Shown in pieces: positions 29,297 to 38,749 of a stretch of DNA of 64,000 bases. Each line of letters starts with the position of its first letter. The stretch's first letter is position 1. The notes below the pieces were generated by a model that did not search any database, was not told the origin of the DNA, and saw nothing but the letters and a program-made list of their open reading frames with translations. The position numbers and the translations under genes were made by a program. The stretch comes from Xanthomonas sacchari (lineage in GTDB: Bacteria; Pseudomonadota; Gammaproteobacteria; Xanthomonadales; Xanthomonadaceae): contig NZ_CP100647.1 of NCBI RefSeq assembly GCF_024266585.1, forward strand, positions 787,001-851,000. The letters are read 5' to 3'.

Positions 29297-29686
29297 ATGA
29301 ACCTGCCGCTGCACTTCGGCCTGCTGGGCTCGCTGGAAGCCGGGCTGATCGCATTGGCGGTCGGTTTCCTGGTGTATGCGCTGTGGCAGTGGCTGGGCCG
29401 GCGGCTGGGCTGGACGGAGGGCCAGCAACTGGGCGGCGCGTGCCTGATCGCGGTGGCGGCGTCGGCCGGCATCGACTGCTGGAACCTGTTCTACACCAGC
29501 ATCGTGCGCCTGGAGTCGCCGCTGTACGCACGCATCGCGCTGGCCAGCATCCACGATCCGGACGAACTGGGCTCCCGGGTGGTGCTGGAAGTGGCCGGCG
29601 CGCTGTGCGGCGTGGCCCTGGCCTGGGTCGTATTCAGGGGGCGTTCAAGCGGAAACGCCGGCGACGGCGGTCACGAAACACGCTGA
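29297..29686 (+). CDS. Small membrane protein of unknown function
   Basis: The 129-residue protein has three likely membrane segments: about 15-32 (AGLIALAVGFLVYALWQWL), about 46-65 (GGACLIAVAASAGIDCW) and about 97-113 (LEVAGALCGVALAWVVF). No motif identifies a function. Codon use is like its neighbours. Confidence 0.72.
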   Translation: MNLPLHFGLLGSLEAGLIALAVGFLVYALWQWLGRRLGWTEGQQLGGACLIAVAASAGIDCWNLFYTSIVRLESPLYARIALASIHDPDELGSRVVLEVAGALCGVALAWVVFRGRSSGNAGDGGHETR

Positions 29687-29689
29687 AAC

Positions 29690-29719
29690 AGACGTTTTCT
29701 TTCTGCAATCCAAACGTCT
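29690..29719. promoter_or_regulatory. Inverted repeat AGACGTTT/AAACGTCT in AT-richer gap
   Basis: AGACGTTT (29690-29697) and AAACGTCT (29712-29719) are perfect inverted copies with a 14-base gap. They lie four bases after the stop of the small membrane gene and about 200 bases before the EF-hand gene. They could be a hairpin terminator without a T-run or an operator for the downstream gene. No other copy was noticed. Confidence 0.35.
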
Positions 29720-29912
29720 CGAATGGACGCCTTACCGCGCCCTCACCGATCCCTAACCAGCGCGGTAGCGTGCTGCGCCGACGCGGTGGTTAACGATCCG
29801 TTTTGCGGCTTTTTTCGACAGGGAATGGATTCAGTCTGAGACCGGCACGGTAGCGCCGTGTTCCGGAATCGACCGGACATGCCACACCGAGAGAGCCAAG
29901 GAGAATCCACCC

Positions 29913-30290
29913 ATGAACATTCGCAACCGCACCCCGCTGATCGGTACCGCCGCCCTGCTCGCCGCCGCGCTGGCCCTGCCGGCGTTCGCCCAGGACGCGC
30001 AGGCCGACGCCGCCGCTCAGGCGCAGACGCAGTCGTCCACCAGCGCCACCGGCCAGAGCGGACAGGCTGGCGCGGCCTCGGGCGGCGGCCAGACCTGGGC
30101 CGATGTGGACGCCGACAAGGACGGCGCCATCAGCAAGCAGGAGGCGCAGGTCAACGCCGGCCTCAGCCAGATCTTCGCCCAGGCCGATGCCGACCATAAC
30201 GGCAAGCTGACCCCGGACGAGTACAAGGCCTACGTCGCCAAGCAGCAGGGCGGCGCGGCGACCGGCAGCGACAGCAACGGCGACCAGTAA
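29913..30290 (+). CDS. Exported EF-hand calcium-binding protein
   Basis: The 125-residue protein has a signal peptide cut near LPAFAQDA, a low-complexity Ala/Gln/Ser/Thr/Gly stretch, and then two EF-hand loops: DVDADKDGAISKQE and DADADHNGKLTPDE (core DADHNGKLTPDE). It should bind calcium in the periplasm. A ribosome site AAGGAG lies 11 bases upstream. It probably acts as a calcium sensor or buffer, but no partner is evident. Confidence 0.88.
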   Translation: MNIRNRTPLIGTAALLAAALALPAFAQDAQADAAAQAQTQSSTSATGQSGQAGAASGGGQTWADVDADKDGAISKQEAQVNAGLSQIFAQADADHNGKLTPDEYKAYVAKQQGGAATGSDSNGDQ

Positions 30291-30492
30291 CGGGAGCGGT
30301 TCCGGCATCGGCGGCCGCGCGGCGGCGAGGCCGCGTGCCGCCTCGCCGGGACCGAATCCCATGCGCACCCGCCGCGGCGCGGGTGCGGGCAGACGCTTCA
30401 CCACGACGGCGGCCTTTGGCTGCCGTCGTGCGTTCCGAGGTGGCGACGCCACGTGTCGTCAGCCCGCAGGGGCCCGCTGCTATGCTTGGCCG

Positions 30493-31251
30493 ATGCCAAC
30501 ACCCACTGCGCTGCGCCCCTCTCCCATCGCCCTGGTCGGCTTCGACGGCGACGACACGCTCTGGAAGAGCGAGGACTACTACCGCGATGCCGAGGCCGCG
30601 TTCGAAGCCATCCTCGGCCAGTACCTGGACCTGCACGACGCCCGCACCCTGCAGCATCTGCTGGCGGTCGAACGCCGCAACCTGGCGGTGTTCGGCTACG
30701 GCGTGAAGGGCATGACCCTGTCGATGATCGAGGCGGCGATCGAGCTGACCGAGGCGCGCATTTCCGCGCGCGACATCGGGCGCATCGTCGAGATCGGGCG
30801 CAGCACGCTGCAGCATCCGGTGGAAGTGATCGCCGGCGTGCGCGAGGCGGTGGCGGCGATCGCCGCCGAGTTCGAGGTCGTGCTGATCACCAAGGGCGAC
30901 CTGTTCCACCAGGAAGCCAAGATCGAACTGTCGGGCCTGGGCGATCTGTTCCCGCGCATTGAGGTGGTCTCGGAAAAGGATCCGAAGACCTACGCCAGGG
31001 TGCTGTCCGAGTTCGGCATCGGCGCCGAGCGCTTCGTGATGATCGGCAACTCGCTGCGCTCCGACGTGGAGCCGGTGATCGCGCTCGGCGGCTGGGGCAT
31101 CCACACCCCGTACACCACCACCTGGGCGCACGAGGCCGAGCATGGGCTGTCGGCCGACGAACCGCGCCTGCGCGAAGTGGCCGCGGCGGCGGACTGGCCG
31201 CAGGCGGTGGCGGATCTCAACCGGCATGCGGCGCGCCTGCAGCACGGCTGA
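30493..31251 (+). CDS. HAD-superfamily hydrolase
   Basis: The 252-residue phosphatase has the HAD motifs: VGFDGDDTLW (motif I, with Gly where Leu is common), VLITKGD (motif II Thr), the Lys of EKDPKTYARVL (motif III), and MIGNSLRSDVEPV (motif IV). The cap lies between motifs I and II. The substrate is unknown. Confidence 0.9.
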   Translation: MPTPTALRPSPIALVGFDGDDTLWKSEDYYRDAEAAFEAILGQYLDLHDARTLQHLLAVERRNLAVFGYGVKGMTLSMIEAAIELTEARISARDIGRIVEIGRSTLQHPVEVIAGVREAVAAIAAEFEVVLITKGDLFHQEAKIELSGLGDLFPRIEVVSEKDPKTYARVLSEFGIGAERFVMIGNSLRSDVEPVIALGGWGIHTPYTTTWAHEAEHGLSADEPRLREVAAAADWPQAVADLNRHAARLQHG

Positions 31252-31343
31252 GCGACTGCCGCGCCCGGCAGCGGTGCGCATCCACCGGCAGGTCTGCTCC
31301 CACGCGCGCTGACAGCGCCCGTCGCCTCCGGCAGAATCGCCCC

Positions 31344-31931
31344 ATGCGCCTGCATCCGTTTTCTGCCGGTCTGTTTCTGTCCGCCGCGCTGTGCGCTGCC
31401 GGCCCGGCTGGCGCGCAGGGCGCCGTGACGCCCGCACGTGCACCTGCCGCCGAGGCGGTGGACGCGGCACCGGTCGAGGACCCTGGCACCGACGATGCCT
31501 GGATCGATCGTCAGTTGCTCGACATCGACCGCTACGCCGCGCGCTACCCCGACAGCTTCCTCGACGAGGTCGTGCGCTACGCGCAGATGCCGCGCGGCTA
31601 TGCCGAAGTCCTGTTGCGCGAGCGGCACTGGCCGCCGCGCGACGTGTATGTCGCCGCATTCCTGGCCAAGGCGGCGGGGCGGTCCTACCGCGACGTGGTG
31701 CGTGCGCGCACGGCCGCCGGCGTGTCGGCCGGCTGGGCGACGGTGGCGAAGGAACTGGATGCGCCGCCCGGCTCGCTGGCCTACCGTGCGCTGCGCCACT
31801 CCATCGTCGCCAGCTACGACCACTGGGACCGGCCGATCGTGCTGGACGCCCTGCTGCGCCGGCAACTGGGCGACCGCGCCGCACGCGACCGGGCCGCGGC
31901 CCAACCGCAGGACGGCGCAGTAGGCACCTAG
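31344..31931 (+). CDS. Exported protein of unknown function
   Basis: The 195-residue protein has a signal peptide (MRLHPFSAGLFLSAALCAAGPAGAQ) and a mainly helical mature part with WIDRQLLDIDRYAARYPDSF and VAAFLAKAAGRSYRDVV. I recognise no family. A hairpin of the Xanthomonas CTCTCCC/GGGAGAG type begins at the base after its stop. Confidence 0.75.
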   Translation: MRLHPFSAGLFLSAALCAAGPAGAQGAVTPARAPAAEAVDAAPVEDPGTDDAWIDRQLLDIDRYAARYPDSFLDEVVRYAQMPRGYAEVLLRERHWPPRDVYVAAFLAKAAGRSYRDVVRARTAAGVSAGWATVAKELDAPPGSLAYRALRHSIVASYDHWDRPIVLDALLRRQLGDRAARDRAAAQPQDGAVGT

Positions 31932-31954
31932 CCCCTCTCCCCCCGGGAGAGGGG
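31932..31954 (+). terminator. CCCCTCTCCC/GGGAGAGGGG hairpin (repeat family member)
   Basis: Ten-base perfect arms (31932-31941 and 31945-31954) with a three-base loop lie directly after a stop codon and are followed by TTGGGGTGAGGG rather than a T-run. Relatives occur at 46110, 46806 and 58552. It may act as a transcript-end hairpin. Confidence 0.6.
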
Positions 31955-32179
31955 TTGGGGTGAGGGTCGGGGCGCGCAGCGCACTCGCAATCCTCATTCC
32001 CAATTGCCTTTCGCCCGCTCGACAAACTGCGCCGACACAAACACCGGCGGCCTGGCACTCCCCACCGCACCGGCACGCGCTGCCGCCATTCCCACGCACT
32101 GGCCGCGCCGCCGCCGCGGCGCGAGAATAGGCGTTCTGCCGGTCCTGCCGCCGGCGCCACCGCCGCTCCGGACCGCCCG

Positions 32180-33541
32180 ATGACCAACGCCTTCGTTTCG
32201 CCCGACGCTATCCGCAGCCTGTTCGCGCAGGCCATGTCCGACATGTACCGCACCGAGGTGCCGCTGTACGGCACGCTGATGGAACTGGTGGCGCAGGTCA
32301 ACGCGCAGACCCTGGCCGCGGACCCGGCGTTGGACGCGCAACTGCAGCGCAACGACGAACGCGCGCGGCTGGACCAGGAGCGGCATGGCGCGATCCGCGT
32401 CGGTACCGCCGAGGAACTGGCGACCCTGCGCCGCCTGTTCGCGGTGATGGGCATGGCGCCGGTGGGCTATTACGACCTGTCGGTGGCCGGCGTGCCGGTG
32501 CACTCCACCGCGTTCCGCCCGCTGGATGCGGCGGCGCTGGCGCGCAATCCGTTCCGCGTGTTCACCTCGCTGCTGCGGCTGGAGCTGATCGAGGACCCGG
32601 CGCTGCGCGAGCAGGCCGCGCAGATCCTCGCCAAGCGCCGCATCTTCACCGACGGCGCGCTCGCACTGATCGCGCAATGCGAACGCGACGGCGGTCTGGG
32701 CGACGCCGATGCGCAGCGCTTCGTCTCCGAGGCGTTGGAGACCTTCCGCTGGCACAGCGACGCCACCGTGAGCCTGCCGACCTACCGCGCGCTGAGCGCG
32801 GCGCACAAGCTGATCGCCGACGTGGTCAGCTTCCATGGCCCGCACATCAACCACCTGACTCCGCGCACCCTGGACATCGACGCGGCGCAGGCGGAGATGC
32901 TGCGCCGTGGGATCGACGCCAAGGCGGTGATCGAAGGCCCGCCGCGCCGCGCCTGCCCGATCCTGTTGCGCCAGACCAGCTTCAAGGCGCTGGAAGAAAC
33001 CGTGCGCTTCCCGGCGGGCGCGGATGGCGCCGAGGCCGGCACCCACACCGCGCGGTTCGGCGAGATCGAACAGCGCGGCCTGGCCCTGACCCCGAAGGGC
33101 CGCGCGCTGTACGACGCGCTGCTGGAGCGCGCGCGCGCCGCCGAGGGCAGCGCCGGCGCCGACTACGGCACCCGCCTGCAAGCTGTGTTCGCCGATTTCC
33201 CCGACGACTACGCCACCCTGCGCCGCGAGGGCCTGGGCTATTTCCGCTACGCGCTGACCGACGCCGGCCGCGCCGCCGGCGCCGCCGCCCTGGCCGGCAA
33301 GCCGGCCGAAGCGCTGATCGCCGACGGCCTGGCCAGTGCCGACCCGATCGTCTACGAGGATTTCCTCCCGGTCAGCGCCGCGGGCATCTTCCAGTCCAAC
33401 CTCGGCGGCGGCGAACAGCGCGCCTACGCCGCCCATGCCAACCGCGCCGCGTTCGAGCAGGCGCTGGGCGCGACGGTGCACGACGAATTCGCCATCTACG
33501 CCGGCATCGAACGCGATTCGCTGCAGGCGCTGGCGGGGTGA
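32180..33541 (+). CDS. hglS: 2-oxoadipate dioxygenase/decarboxylase (YdcJ/HglS, DUF1338)
   Basis: The 453-residue DUF1338 protein has a vicinal-oxygen-chelate fold. It converts 2-oxoadipate to D-2-hydroxyglutarate in D-lysine catabolism of Pseudomonas; here only the family is visible. Blocks include RHGAIRVGT (metal His), VPVHSTAFRP, SFHGPHINHLTPRTLDID, and the C-terminal VYEDFLPVSAAGIFQSNL with the metal Glu. Length is typical. No other lysine-catabolic gene is adjacent. Confidence 0.9.
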   Translation: MTNAFVSPDAIRSLFAQAMSDMYRTEVPLYGTLMELVAQVNAQTLAADPALDAQLQRNDERARLDQERHGAIRVGTAEELATLRRLFAVMGMAPVGYYDLSVAGVPVHSTAFRPLDAAALARNPFRVFTSLLRLELIEDPALREQAAQILAKRRIFTDGALALIAQCERDGGLGDADAQRFVSEALETFRWHSDATVSLPTYRALSAAHKLIADVVSFHGPHINHLTPRTLDIDAAQAEMLRRGIDAKAVIEGPPRRACPILLRQTSFKALEETVRFPAGADGAEAGTHTARFGEIEQRGLALTPKGRALYDALLERARAAEGSAGADYGTRLQAVFADFPDDYATLRREGLGYFRYALTDAGRAAGAAALAGKPAEALIADGLASADPIVYEDFLPVSAAGIFQSNLGGGEQRAYAAHANRAAFEQALGATVHDEFAIYAGIERDSLQALAG

Positions 33542-33888
33542 CGTAACGTTGGGCGAGTTCGCCTATGGTCGACAAGTGCGAGGCAGATGTTCCAGTGGTG
33601 CGTGTTCGCCGCCGTCTCACGATTCACGCATCTCGGGCCCTAAGCGCCTCCACTTTTCCTATGGCCGTGCATATGTCGTGAATCCCTTTCACGTTCCAGC
33701 GTGCTTGTGGACATCACGATCAGCGCTGTTTGTACTGGCACGGTCACCCGCCCAGTTCAGGGGCCGCTATTGACGGTATTGCCGATTGGTATCAGTATTT
33801 GTGGTGAAAACCGGCCGTTTGCAGGTGACATATAAGCGGGGCTTGCCCCCCACCTGCATCCGGCCATCTTTTTGCCAAGGAGATGGGC
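33542..33888. other. AT-richer gap before the NYN nuclease gene
   Basis: These 347 bases have visibly lower GC than the flanks and contain no frame I can support. They probably carry the promoter of the next gene and mark the left edge of a small islet of different base composition. Confidence 0.45.
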
Positions 33889-34554
33889 ATGCATCAGAGG
33901 CGCTTCGCCGTCCTGCTGGATGCAGGATTCGTTAAAAGGAAGTTGAAATCGAGTGGCGACGTTTCTGCCAACCGCATCCAGCAACTCGTGGAGGCGATTC
34001 GCAAACATGAAAGCCTTCAAGATTGCCTTCTGCATCGGGTCTACTACTACGATGCCGCGCCACTTGGTCGGGCCGTAGAGCAACCTGTAACCGGCGAAGT
34101 CATTGAGTACGACAAAACGCCTGTTTTCCAAGCCAACGTTGCCTTGGTGAGGGACGTGGCGAAGCTTCCCCATTTTGCTTTGCGTCAGGGCGAATGCAGC
34201 CATGACGGGTGGATGGCCAAGTTCAAATCCCTGAAAAACGCAGGCAACTATGACGTCGCGTCTGACACGCTGAAACTTAAAAGTTTGGACCTGAAGCCCG
34301 TCATCAAGCAGAAGGGCGTGGATATGCGAATTGGCATGGATATCGCTGCTTTGACGCTAAAAAAGCATGTGGAAGTCATCGTACTCGTCACAGCCGATAG
34401 CGACTTCGTTCCTGCAATGAAGTTCGCTCGCCGAGAAGGCGCGCAGCTCTATCTTTTCAGCCTTGGCCATGGGACGAAGGAAGATGTGGTCGAGAACGCG
34501 GATCTCATGGTCGTGTCGACGGCGAAGTCCTTGATGGATGCACTGACGACGTGA
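33889..34554 (+). CDS. NYN-domain (PIN-like) ribonuclease, LabA/DUF88 family
   Basis: The 221-residue protein has the acidic active site of NYN nucleases: Asp11 in FAVLLDAGF, Asp residues in KGVDMRIGMDIAAL, and VLVTADSDFVPAM. A Mg-dependent endoribonuclease activity is expected. AAGGAG overlaps the earlier ATG 33883, so ATG 33889 is taken as the start. The gene is less GC-rich and uses more A/T-ending codons than its neighbours, which suggests recent acquisition. NYN nucleases of this kind are often found alone among accessory genes and sometimes with defence systems; no partner gene is visible here. Confidence 0.9.
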   Translation: MHQRRFAVLLDAGFVKRKLKSSGDVSANRIQQLVEAIRKHESLQDCLLHRVYYYDAAPLGRAVEQPVTGEVIEYDKTPVFQANVALVRDVAKLPHFALRQGECSHDGWMAKFKSLKNAGNYDVASDTLKLKSLDLKPVIKQKGVDMRIGMDIAALTLKKHVEVIVLVTADSDFVPAMKFARREGAQLYLFSLGHGTKEDVVENADLMVVSTAKSLMDALTT

Positions 34555-34618
34555 CTGGAGCATCGGCATCGGATGTGGCTAGACGTGCGCAGGGCGGGCT
34601 GCGCATGCAGCGCTGCCG

Positions 34619-35989
34619 CTACCCCGCGTAGCGCGCCTTGAGCATGGCGTAGGCCGAGCGCAGCGCCAGCGCTTCGCCACCCGCCGGGCGGCCGGGACGG
34701 TCGCTGTCGTTCCAGGCGTACACGTCCAGGTGCGCCCACGCCTGCCGCGCCGGCACGAAGCGCTCCAGGTACAGCGCCGCGGTCACCGCCCCAGCCATGC
34801 GCGAGCCGGCGTTGGCCAGGTCGGCGACCGAACTGGTGAGGTAGCGCAGGTAAGGGCGCCACAGCGGCATGCGCCAGACCGGGTCGCGGGTGCGCTCGCC
34901 GGCGGCGATCCAGGCCTGCGCCAGGGTGTCGTCGTTGCTGAACAACGCCGGCAGGTCCGGGCCCAGGGCGATGCGCGCGGCGCCGGTCAGGGTGGCGAAA
35001 TCCAGGATCGCGTCGGGGCGCTGCTCGCCGGCGTAGGCCAGCGCATCGCACAGCACCAGGCGGCCTTCGGCGTCGGTGTTGTCGATCTCCACGCTGGTGC
35101 CCTGGCGGGTGGCGATGACCTCGCCGGGGCGGAACGCGTTCGGGCCGACCGCATTCTCCACCGCCGGCAGCAGCACGGTCAGCCGCAGCGGCAGGCGCTG
35201 CGCCATCACCAGCCCGGCCAGCGCCAGCGCGTGCGCGGCACCGCCCATGTCCTTCTTCATGTGGCGCATGCCGTCGGCCGGCTTCAGGTCCAGGCCGCCG
35301 GTGTCGAAGCACACGCCCTTGCCGACCAGGGCCACATGCGGATGCGCCTCCTCGCCCCAGCGCAGCACCAGCAGCCGCGGCGCACGGTGCGAGGCGCGGC
35401 CGACCGCGTGGATCGCCGGGAAGTTCTGCGCCAGCAGCGCGTCGCCGACGATGCTCTCGAACTGCGCGCCGTGGTCCTGCGCGATCGCCCGCGCGGCCTC
35501 TTCCAGTTGCTCCGGCCCCATGTGCTCGGTCGGCGTGTTGACCCAGTCGCGCACGCGCACGCAGGCCGCGATCAGGTCGCGCACTTCGGCCTGCGGCGTG
35601 GCCAGCAACTGCGCCGGCAGCCGCGGCGGTTGCTTGTAGCGGGCGAAGCGGTAGCTGCCCAGGCCCCAGCCCAGGTGCAGCGCCGCCAGCGCGTCGGCGT
35701 CCAGCGCCGTCTCCAGCCGCCAGGTACTGCCGGCCGGCAGCGCGAACGGCGCATGCGCGTAGGCATACGCATCGCCGCGATCGCCGACGCCCAGGACCGC
35801 CGCGGCCACGCCGTCGGCGCCCGGCAGCAGCAGCACGCTGCCCGGTGCGGCCACGAACTGCTGGGCGTCCATCCACGCCGCCCACGCCGGCGAGTGCGCC
35901 GCGCGCCAGTCGGCCAGGTGCTCGCGGTCGAGCACGTACAGCGGCAACGCGTGGGTGGAGGCGTCGGTGAAGCCGGTCGGCAGGGACAT
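34619..35989 (-). CDS. Leucyl aminopeptidase family protein (M17)
   Basis: The 456-residue cytosolic metallopeptidase has the M17 blocks VALVGKGVCFDTGGLDLKP (metal Lys and Asp) and the signature NTDAEGRLVL, followed by ILDFATLTGAARIALG. It removes N-terminal residues from peptides. AAGGA precedes the ATG at 35989. A HAD gene lies 49 bases upstream on the same strand. Confidence 0.94.
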   Translation of the reverse strand: MSLPTGFTDASTHALPLYVLDREHLADWRAAHSPAWAAWMDAQQFVAAPGSVLLLPGADGVAAAVLGVGDRGDAYAYAHAPFALPAGSTWRLETALDADALAALHLGWGLGSYRFARYKQPPRLPAQLLATPQAEVRDLIAACVRVRDWVNTPTEHMGPEQLEEAARAIAQDHGAQFESIVGDALLAQNFPAIHAVGRASHRAPRLLVLRWGEEAHPHVALVGKGVCFDTGGLDLKPADGMRHMKKDMGGAAHALALAGLVMAQRLPLRLTVLLPAVENAVGPNAFRPGEVIATRQGTSVEIDNTDAEGRLVLCDALAYAGEQRPDAILDFATLTGAARIALGPDLPALFSNDDTLAQAWIAAGERTRDPVWRMPLWRPYLRYLTSSVADLANAGSRMAGAVTAALYLERFVPARQAWAHLDVYAWNDSDRPGRPAGGEALALRSAYAMLKARYAG

Positions 35990-36038
35990 CAGCGGATCCT
36001 TGGAAGAGGGAGAAGGCCGGCGGGCGAGGGGGCGCGGA

Positions 36039-36755
36039 TCAGGCGCGCGCCGCCGCGGCCGGCTGGGTCGCGTCCAGCCAGTCGGCCAGGCCGGTGAGGG
36101 TGTCGAAGTGCAGGTCGGGCGGGGTCGGCGGATGCCAGGCCTGCGCGTCGCGGTTGATCCAGCAGCCGCGCAGGCCGGCCTGCATCGCGCCGACCACGTC
36201 GATCTCGATGTGGTCGCCCACGTGCAGCACCTGCGCGCAGGGCAGACCCAGGCGCGCGCAGGCGGCACGGAAGATGCCCGGGTCCGGCTTGGCCGCGCCG
36301 TGTTCGCGGGCGCTGAGCTGGAAAACGAAATGCCGGTCCAGGCCGATCGTGGCCAGGTCGGCGTTGCCGTTGCTCAGCGCCACCACCGGCACGCGCGCGG
36401 CGATGCGCTCCAGCGCGGCGATGCTGTCCGGATAGCACTGCACCTGGTTGCGCGCGGCATGGAATACCGCATACGCCGGCTCCAGCAACGCCGGGTCGGC
36501 GCCGCTCTCGTGCAGCGCGCGGCGCAGGGTCAGCCGGCGCAGTTCGCTGAGGTCGTGATGCAGGTGCGGATGCGCGGCGAACACTTCTTCGCGCAGCTGC
36601 CGCATCGCCGCGACCGGGAAGCGCGCGGCGGTGGCCGGGCTGTGTTGCAGCAGCCAGTCGTGCAGCACCTGCTCGATGCGCGCGCCGATCGGCGCGAACG
36701 GCCACAAGGTGTCGTCCAGATCCAGCGTGATCGCGCGGACGGGGAAGGAAGGCAT
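36039..36755 (-). CDS. HAD-IA family hydrolase (YjjG-like)
   Basis: The 238-residue phosphatase has motif I ITLDLDDTLWPF, a helical cap, motif II VVALSNGNADL, motif III Lys in HGAAKPDPGIF, and motif IV VLHVGDHIEIDVVGAMQAG. This layout matches house-cleaning nucleotidases and haloacid phosphatases. A GTG at 36764 is an alternative start; neither start has a clear ribosome site. Confidence 0.9.
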   Translation of the reverse strand: MPSFPVRAITLDLDDTLWPFAPIGARIEQVLHDWLLQHSPATAARFPVAAMRQLREEVFAAHPHLHHDLSELRRLTLRRALHESGADPALLEPAYAVFHAARNQVQCYPDSIAALERIAARVPVVALSNGNADLATIGLDRHFVFQLSAREHGAAKPDPGIFRAACARLGLPCAQVLHVGDHIEIDVVGAMQAGLRGCWINRDAQAWHPPTPPDLHFDTLTGLADWLDATQPAAAARA

Positions 36756-36855
36756 GGAAGTCACCAGCGCATTTTACGCCAAGCGCCGATGCCGCCGCGG
36801 GCCAGGCCCGGTAGACGCGCCTCCAATCCCGACTCCCCAATCCCCAATCCCCGCC

Positions 36856-37968
36856 TCACTCCAGCAACCGCGCCCAGCGCTGCATGCCCTCCACCCGCGC
36901 CAGCACCATCTTGATGCACACCAGCAGCGGCACCGCCAGCAGCAGGCCGATCATGCCCCACAGCCAGCCGAACAGCATCAGCGCCAGGATCAGCATCAGC
37001 GGCGAGATCGCCATGCGCCGGCCGAGCACGATCGGCGTCACCACCTGGCCTTCCAGGGTGTGCAGCCCCAGGTACAGGATCGCCGGCAGCGCCGCGCTCA
37101 GCGGGTCGCGGAAGGCGACGAAGCCCATCAGCAGCATCAGCACCGCGCCGATCAACGGCCCCACGTACGGCGCGAAGTTCAGCAGCGCCACCACCGTGCC
37201 CCACAGCAGCGCTTCCTGCGGCGCGATCTTCAGCAGGATCAGGATGCCGGCGAAGACCAGGCCGACCAGCGTATTGATCACGGTGATGGTCAGGACGTAG
37301 CGCGAGACCTCGCGTTCGATCGAGCGCAGGATCTCGGTGGTGAATTTCTGTTGCTGGCGGCTGGGCAGCAACGCGATCGCATGACGCTGCAGGTTCTCGC
37401 CGAACACCATGAAGAAGAACGTCAGCAGCACCACCGCCAGCGCCGAGGCGGCCAGCCGCGGGGTCCGCACCAGCGCCTTGTACGGGTCGTCCATCTGCGT
37501 GCGGATCACCTGTACGCGGCGCCCGCTCTCGCCGCCGGCGGCACGGGCGAAGTTCTCCGCGGCCTGGTTGGCCTGCTGCATCGGCTTGGTCAGGTCGCGC
37601 ACCTGGGTGGCGAGATGGCGCAGCTGCGCCGGCGCCTGCTGCGCCCACTCGGCGGCGGGTCCGGCCAGTTGCACGGTCAGCGTCGTCGCCACCGCCATGC
37701 CCGACAGCAGCACCAGCAGCGCGGCCAAGAAGCGCGGCAGGTACAGCCGTTGCAGCATGCGCAGGATCGGGTTGCCGACCAGGGCGAAGAAGGCCGAGAG
37801 CAGGATCGGCAAGATCACGTCCTGCGCGGCCCACAGCGTGTAGCAGACCGCCAACGTCGCCAGCACCACCAGCGAGACCGGTCCGCGCGGGCGCGGTGCC
37901 GGCGGTGGCGGCAGGGGGCCATGCGGCGCGTCGTCGGCGACGGCCGCGGGATCGGGAACTGTGCTCAT
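36856..37968 (-). CDS. AI-2E family (PerM-like) transporter
   Basis: The 370-residue inner-membrane protein has a Pro-rich N-terminus followed by about eight membrane helices in the family pattern: pairs near residues 30-65, one near 65-85, a large soluble segment at about 95-175, then LAASALAVVLLTFFFMVFGENL and the conserved LNFAPYVGPLIGAV and GRRMAISPLMLILALMLFGWLWG blocks. The family exports varied small molecules; the substrate is unknown here. Confidence 0.92.
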   Translation of the reverse strand: MSTVPDPAAVADDAPHGPLPPPPAPRPRGPVSLVVLATLAVCYTLWAAQDVILPILLSAFFALVGNPILRMLQRLYLPRFLAALLVLLSGMAVATTLTVQLAGPAAEWAQQAPAQLRHLATQVRDLTKPMQQANQAAENFARAAGGESGRRVQVIRTQMDDPYKALVRTPRLAASALAVVLLTFFFMVFGENLQRHAIALLPSRQQQKFTTEILRSIEREVSRYVLTITVINTLVGLVFAGILILLKIAPQEALLWGTVVALLNFAPYVGPLIGAVLMLLMGFVAFRDPLSAALPAILYLGLHTLEGQVVTPIVLGRRMAISPLMLILALMLFGWLWGMIGLLLAVPLLVCIKMVLARVEGMQRWARLLE

Positions 37969-38275
37969 CGAACCTGCGATACGGTGGCCGCGCCGCGCGC
38001 CGCGCGCCGCAGTGCACGCGCCGAGCGGCGTCGGAAAGGAAGCGAAGTGTAGGCCGATCGTGGCCGGGGCGGTATCAAGGCCGCGTGGCCGCCGCGTGCG
38101 CGTGGCGTGGCGCCGGCGGTCGCATGGCACTGCGTGCAATCCGGCGGCGCCGTAATGGAACCGGGTGCGCGGAGCCCATCGTAGGAGCGGCTTCAGCCGC
38201 GACGGGCTTTACCGGCTACGCCCGTCGCGGCTGAAGCCGCTCCTCCGGGTGCTTTGGGTGCTGGTTGGAGGCGCC
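37969..38275. other. Gap holding a REP palindrome, no gene
   Basis: This 307-base gap lies upstream of the AI-2E transporter gene and downstream of the YqjK-like gene, both on the minus strand. It contains the palindrome at 38183-38244 and presumably the transporter promoter; I see no coding sequence. Confidence 0.55.
38183..38244. repeat. REP pair: two inverted copies of the GTAGGAGCGGCTTCAGCCGCGACGGG element
   Basis: AGGAGCGGCTTCAGCCGCGACGGG at 38183-38206 and its exact reverse complement at 38221-38244 are separated by 14 bases, giving a 24-base-arm cruciform. Each half also folds by itself (GCGGCT/AGCCGC). The element is a common Xanthomonas/Stenotrophomonas REP type; a degenerate single copy lies near 56472-56498. 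Confidence 0.88.
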
Positions 38276-38749
38276 CTAGCGCTCGGACAGGTCGGTCGCC
38301 GCTTCCGCGGCGGCCGGGTGCCCGGGGCGCGAGGCCATCGGCGGCCAGGGCTGGGGGCCGGCGGTGGGCGTCGCGGTGGGCTGCGGCGTGGGCGCAGTCG
38401 TGGCGTCCACGGCCGCGTCCTGTGCGCTGTCCGCGGCCTGCTCGGCATTGTCGGAGGCGCGCTCGGCGTCGTTGGACGCGCTCTTGGCCGTGGTGGCGGT
38501 GATCAGGCTGGACACCGCGCTGAGCATCTGCAACCAGCGCGCGCCGCCGAGCTTGCCGACCACCGCCACCGGCTCGGCGCGCCCGACCAGGAAGCCGGTG
38601 CCCAGGCCGACCACAACGATCCGCCACGGCGTCCAGCCTTCGCGCCAGACCTGCTGCAGGGTCGCCCAATGCGTGCGCGCCTGCTCCTGGCGTCCTTCCA
38701 ACAGCGATTCGGCGCGGGCGATGCGGTGCTGCAGTTGTCGTAGGGTCAT
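38276..38749 (-). CDS. Small membrane-associated protein, third gene of YqjD/YqjE-like operon
   Basis: The 157-residue protein has an N-terminal helix rich in Arg/Gln (LRQLQHRIARAESLLEGRQEQ), a likely membrane segment at about 43-55, and a long low-complexity tail with Ala/Asp/Pro/Thr. The tail could be disordered. Its ATG overlaps the stop of the holin-family gene by four bases. The position and N-terminal helix resemble YqjK of enterobacteria, but the tail is unlike it. Function unknown. Confidence 0.72.
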   Translation of the reverse strand: MTLRQLQHRIARAESLLEGRQEQARTHWATLQQVWREGWTPWRIVVVGLGTGFLVGRAEPVAVVGKLGGARWLQMLSAVSSLITATTAKSASNDAERASDNAEQAADSAQDAAVDATTAPTPQPTATPTAGPQPWPPMASRPGHPAAAEAATDLSER

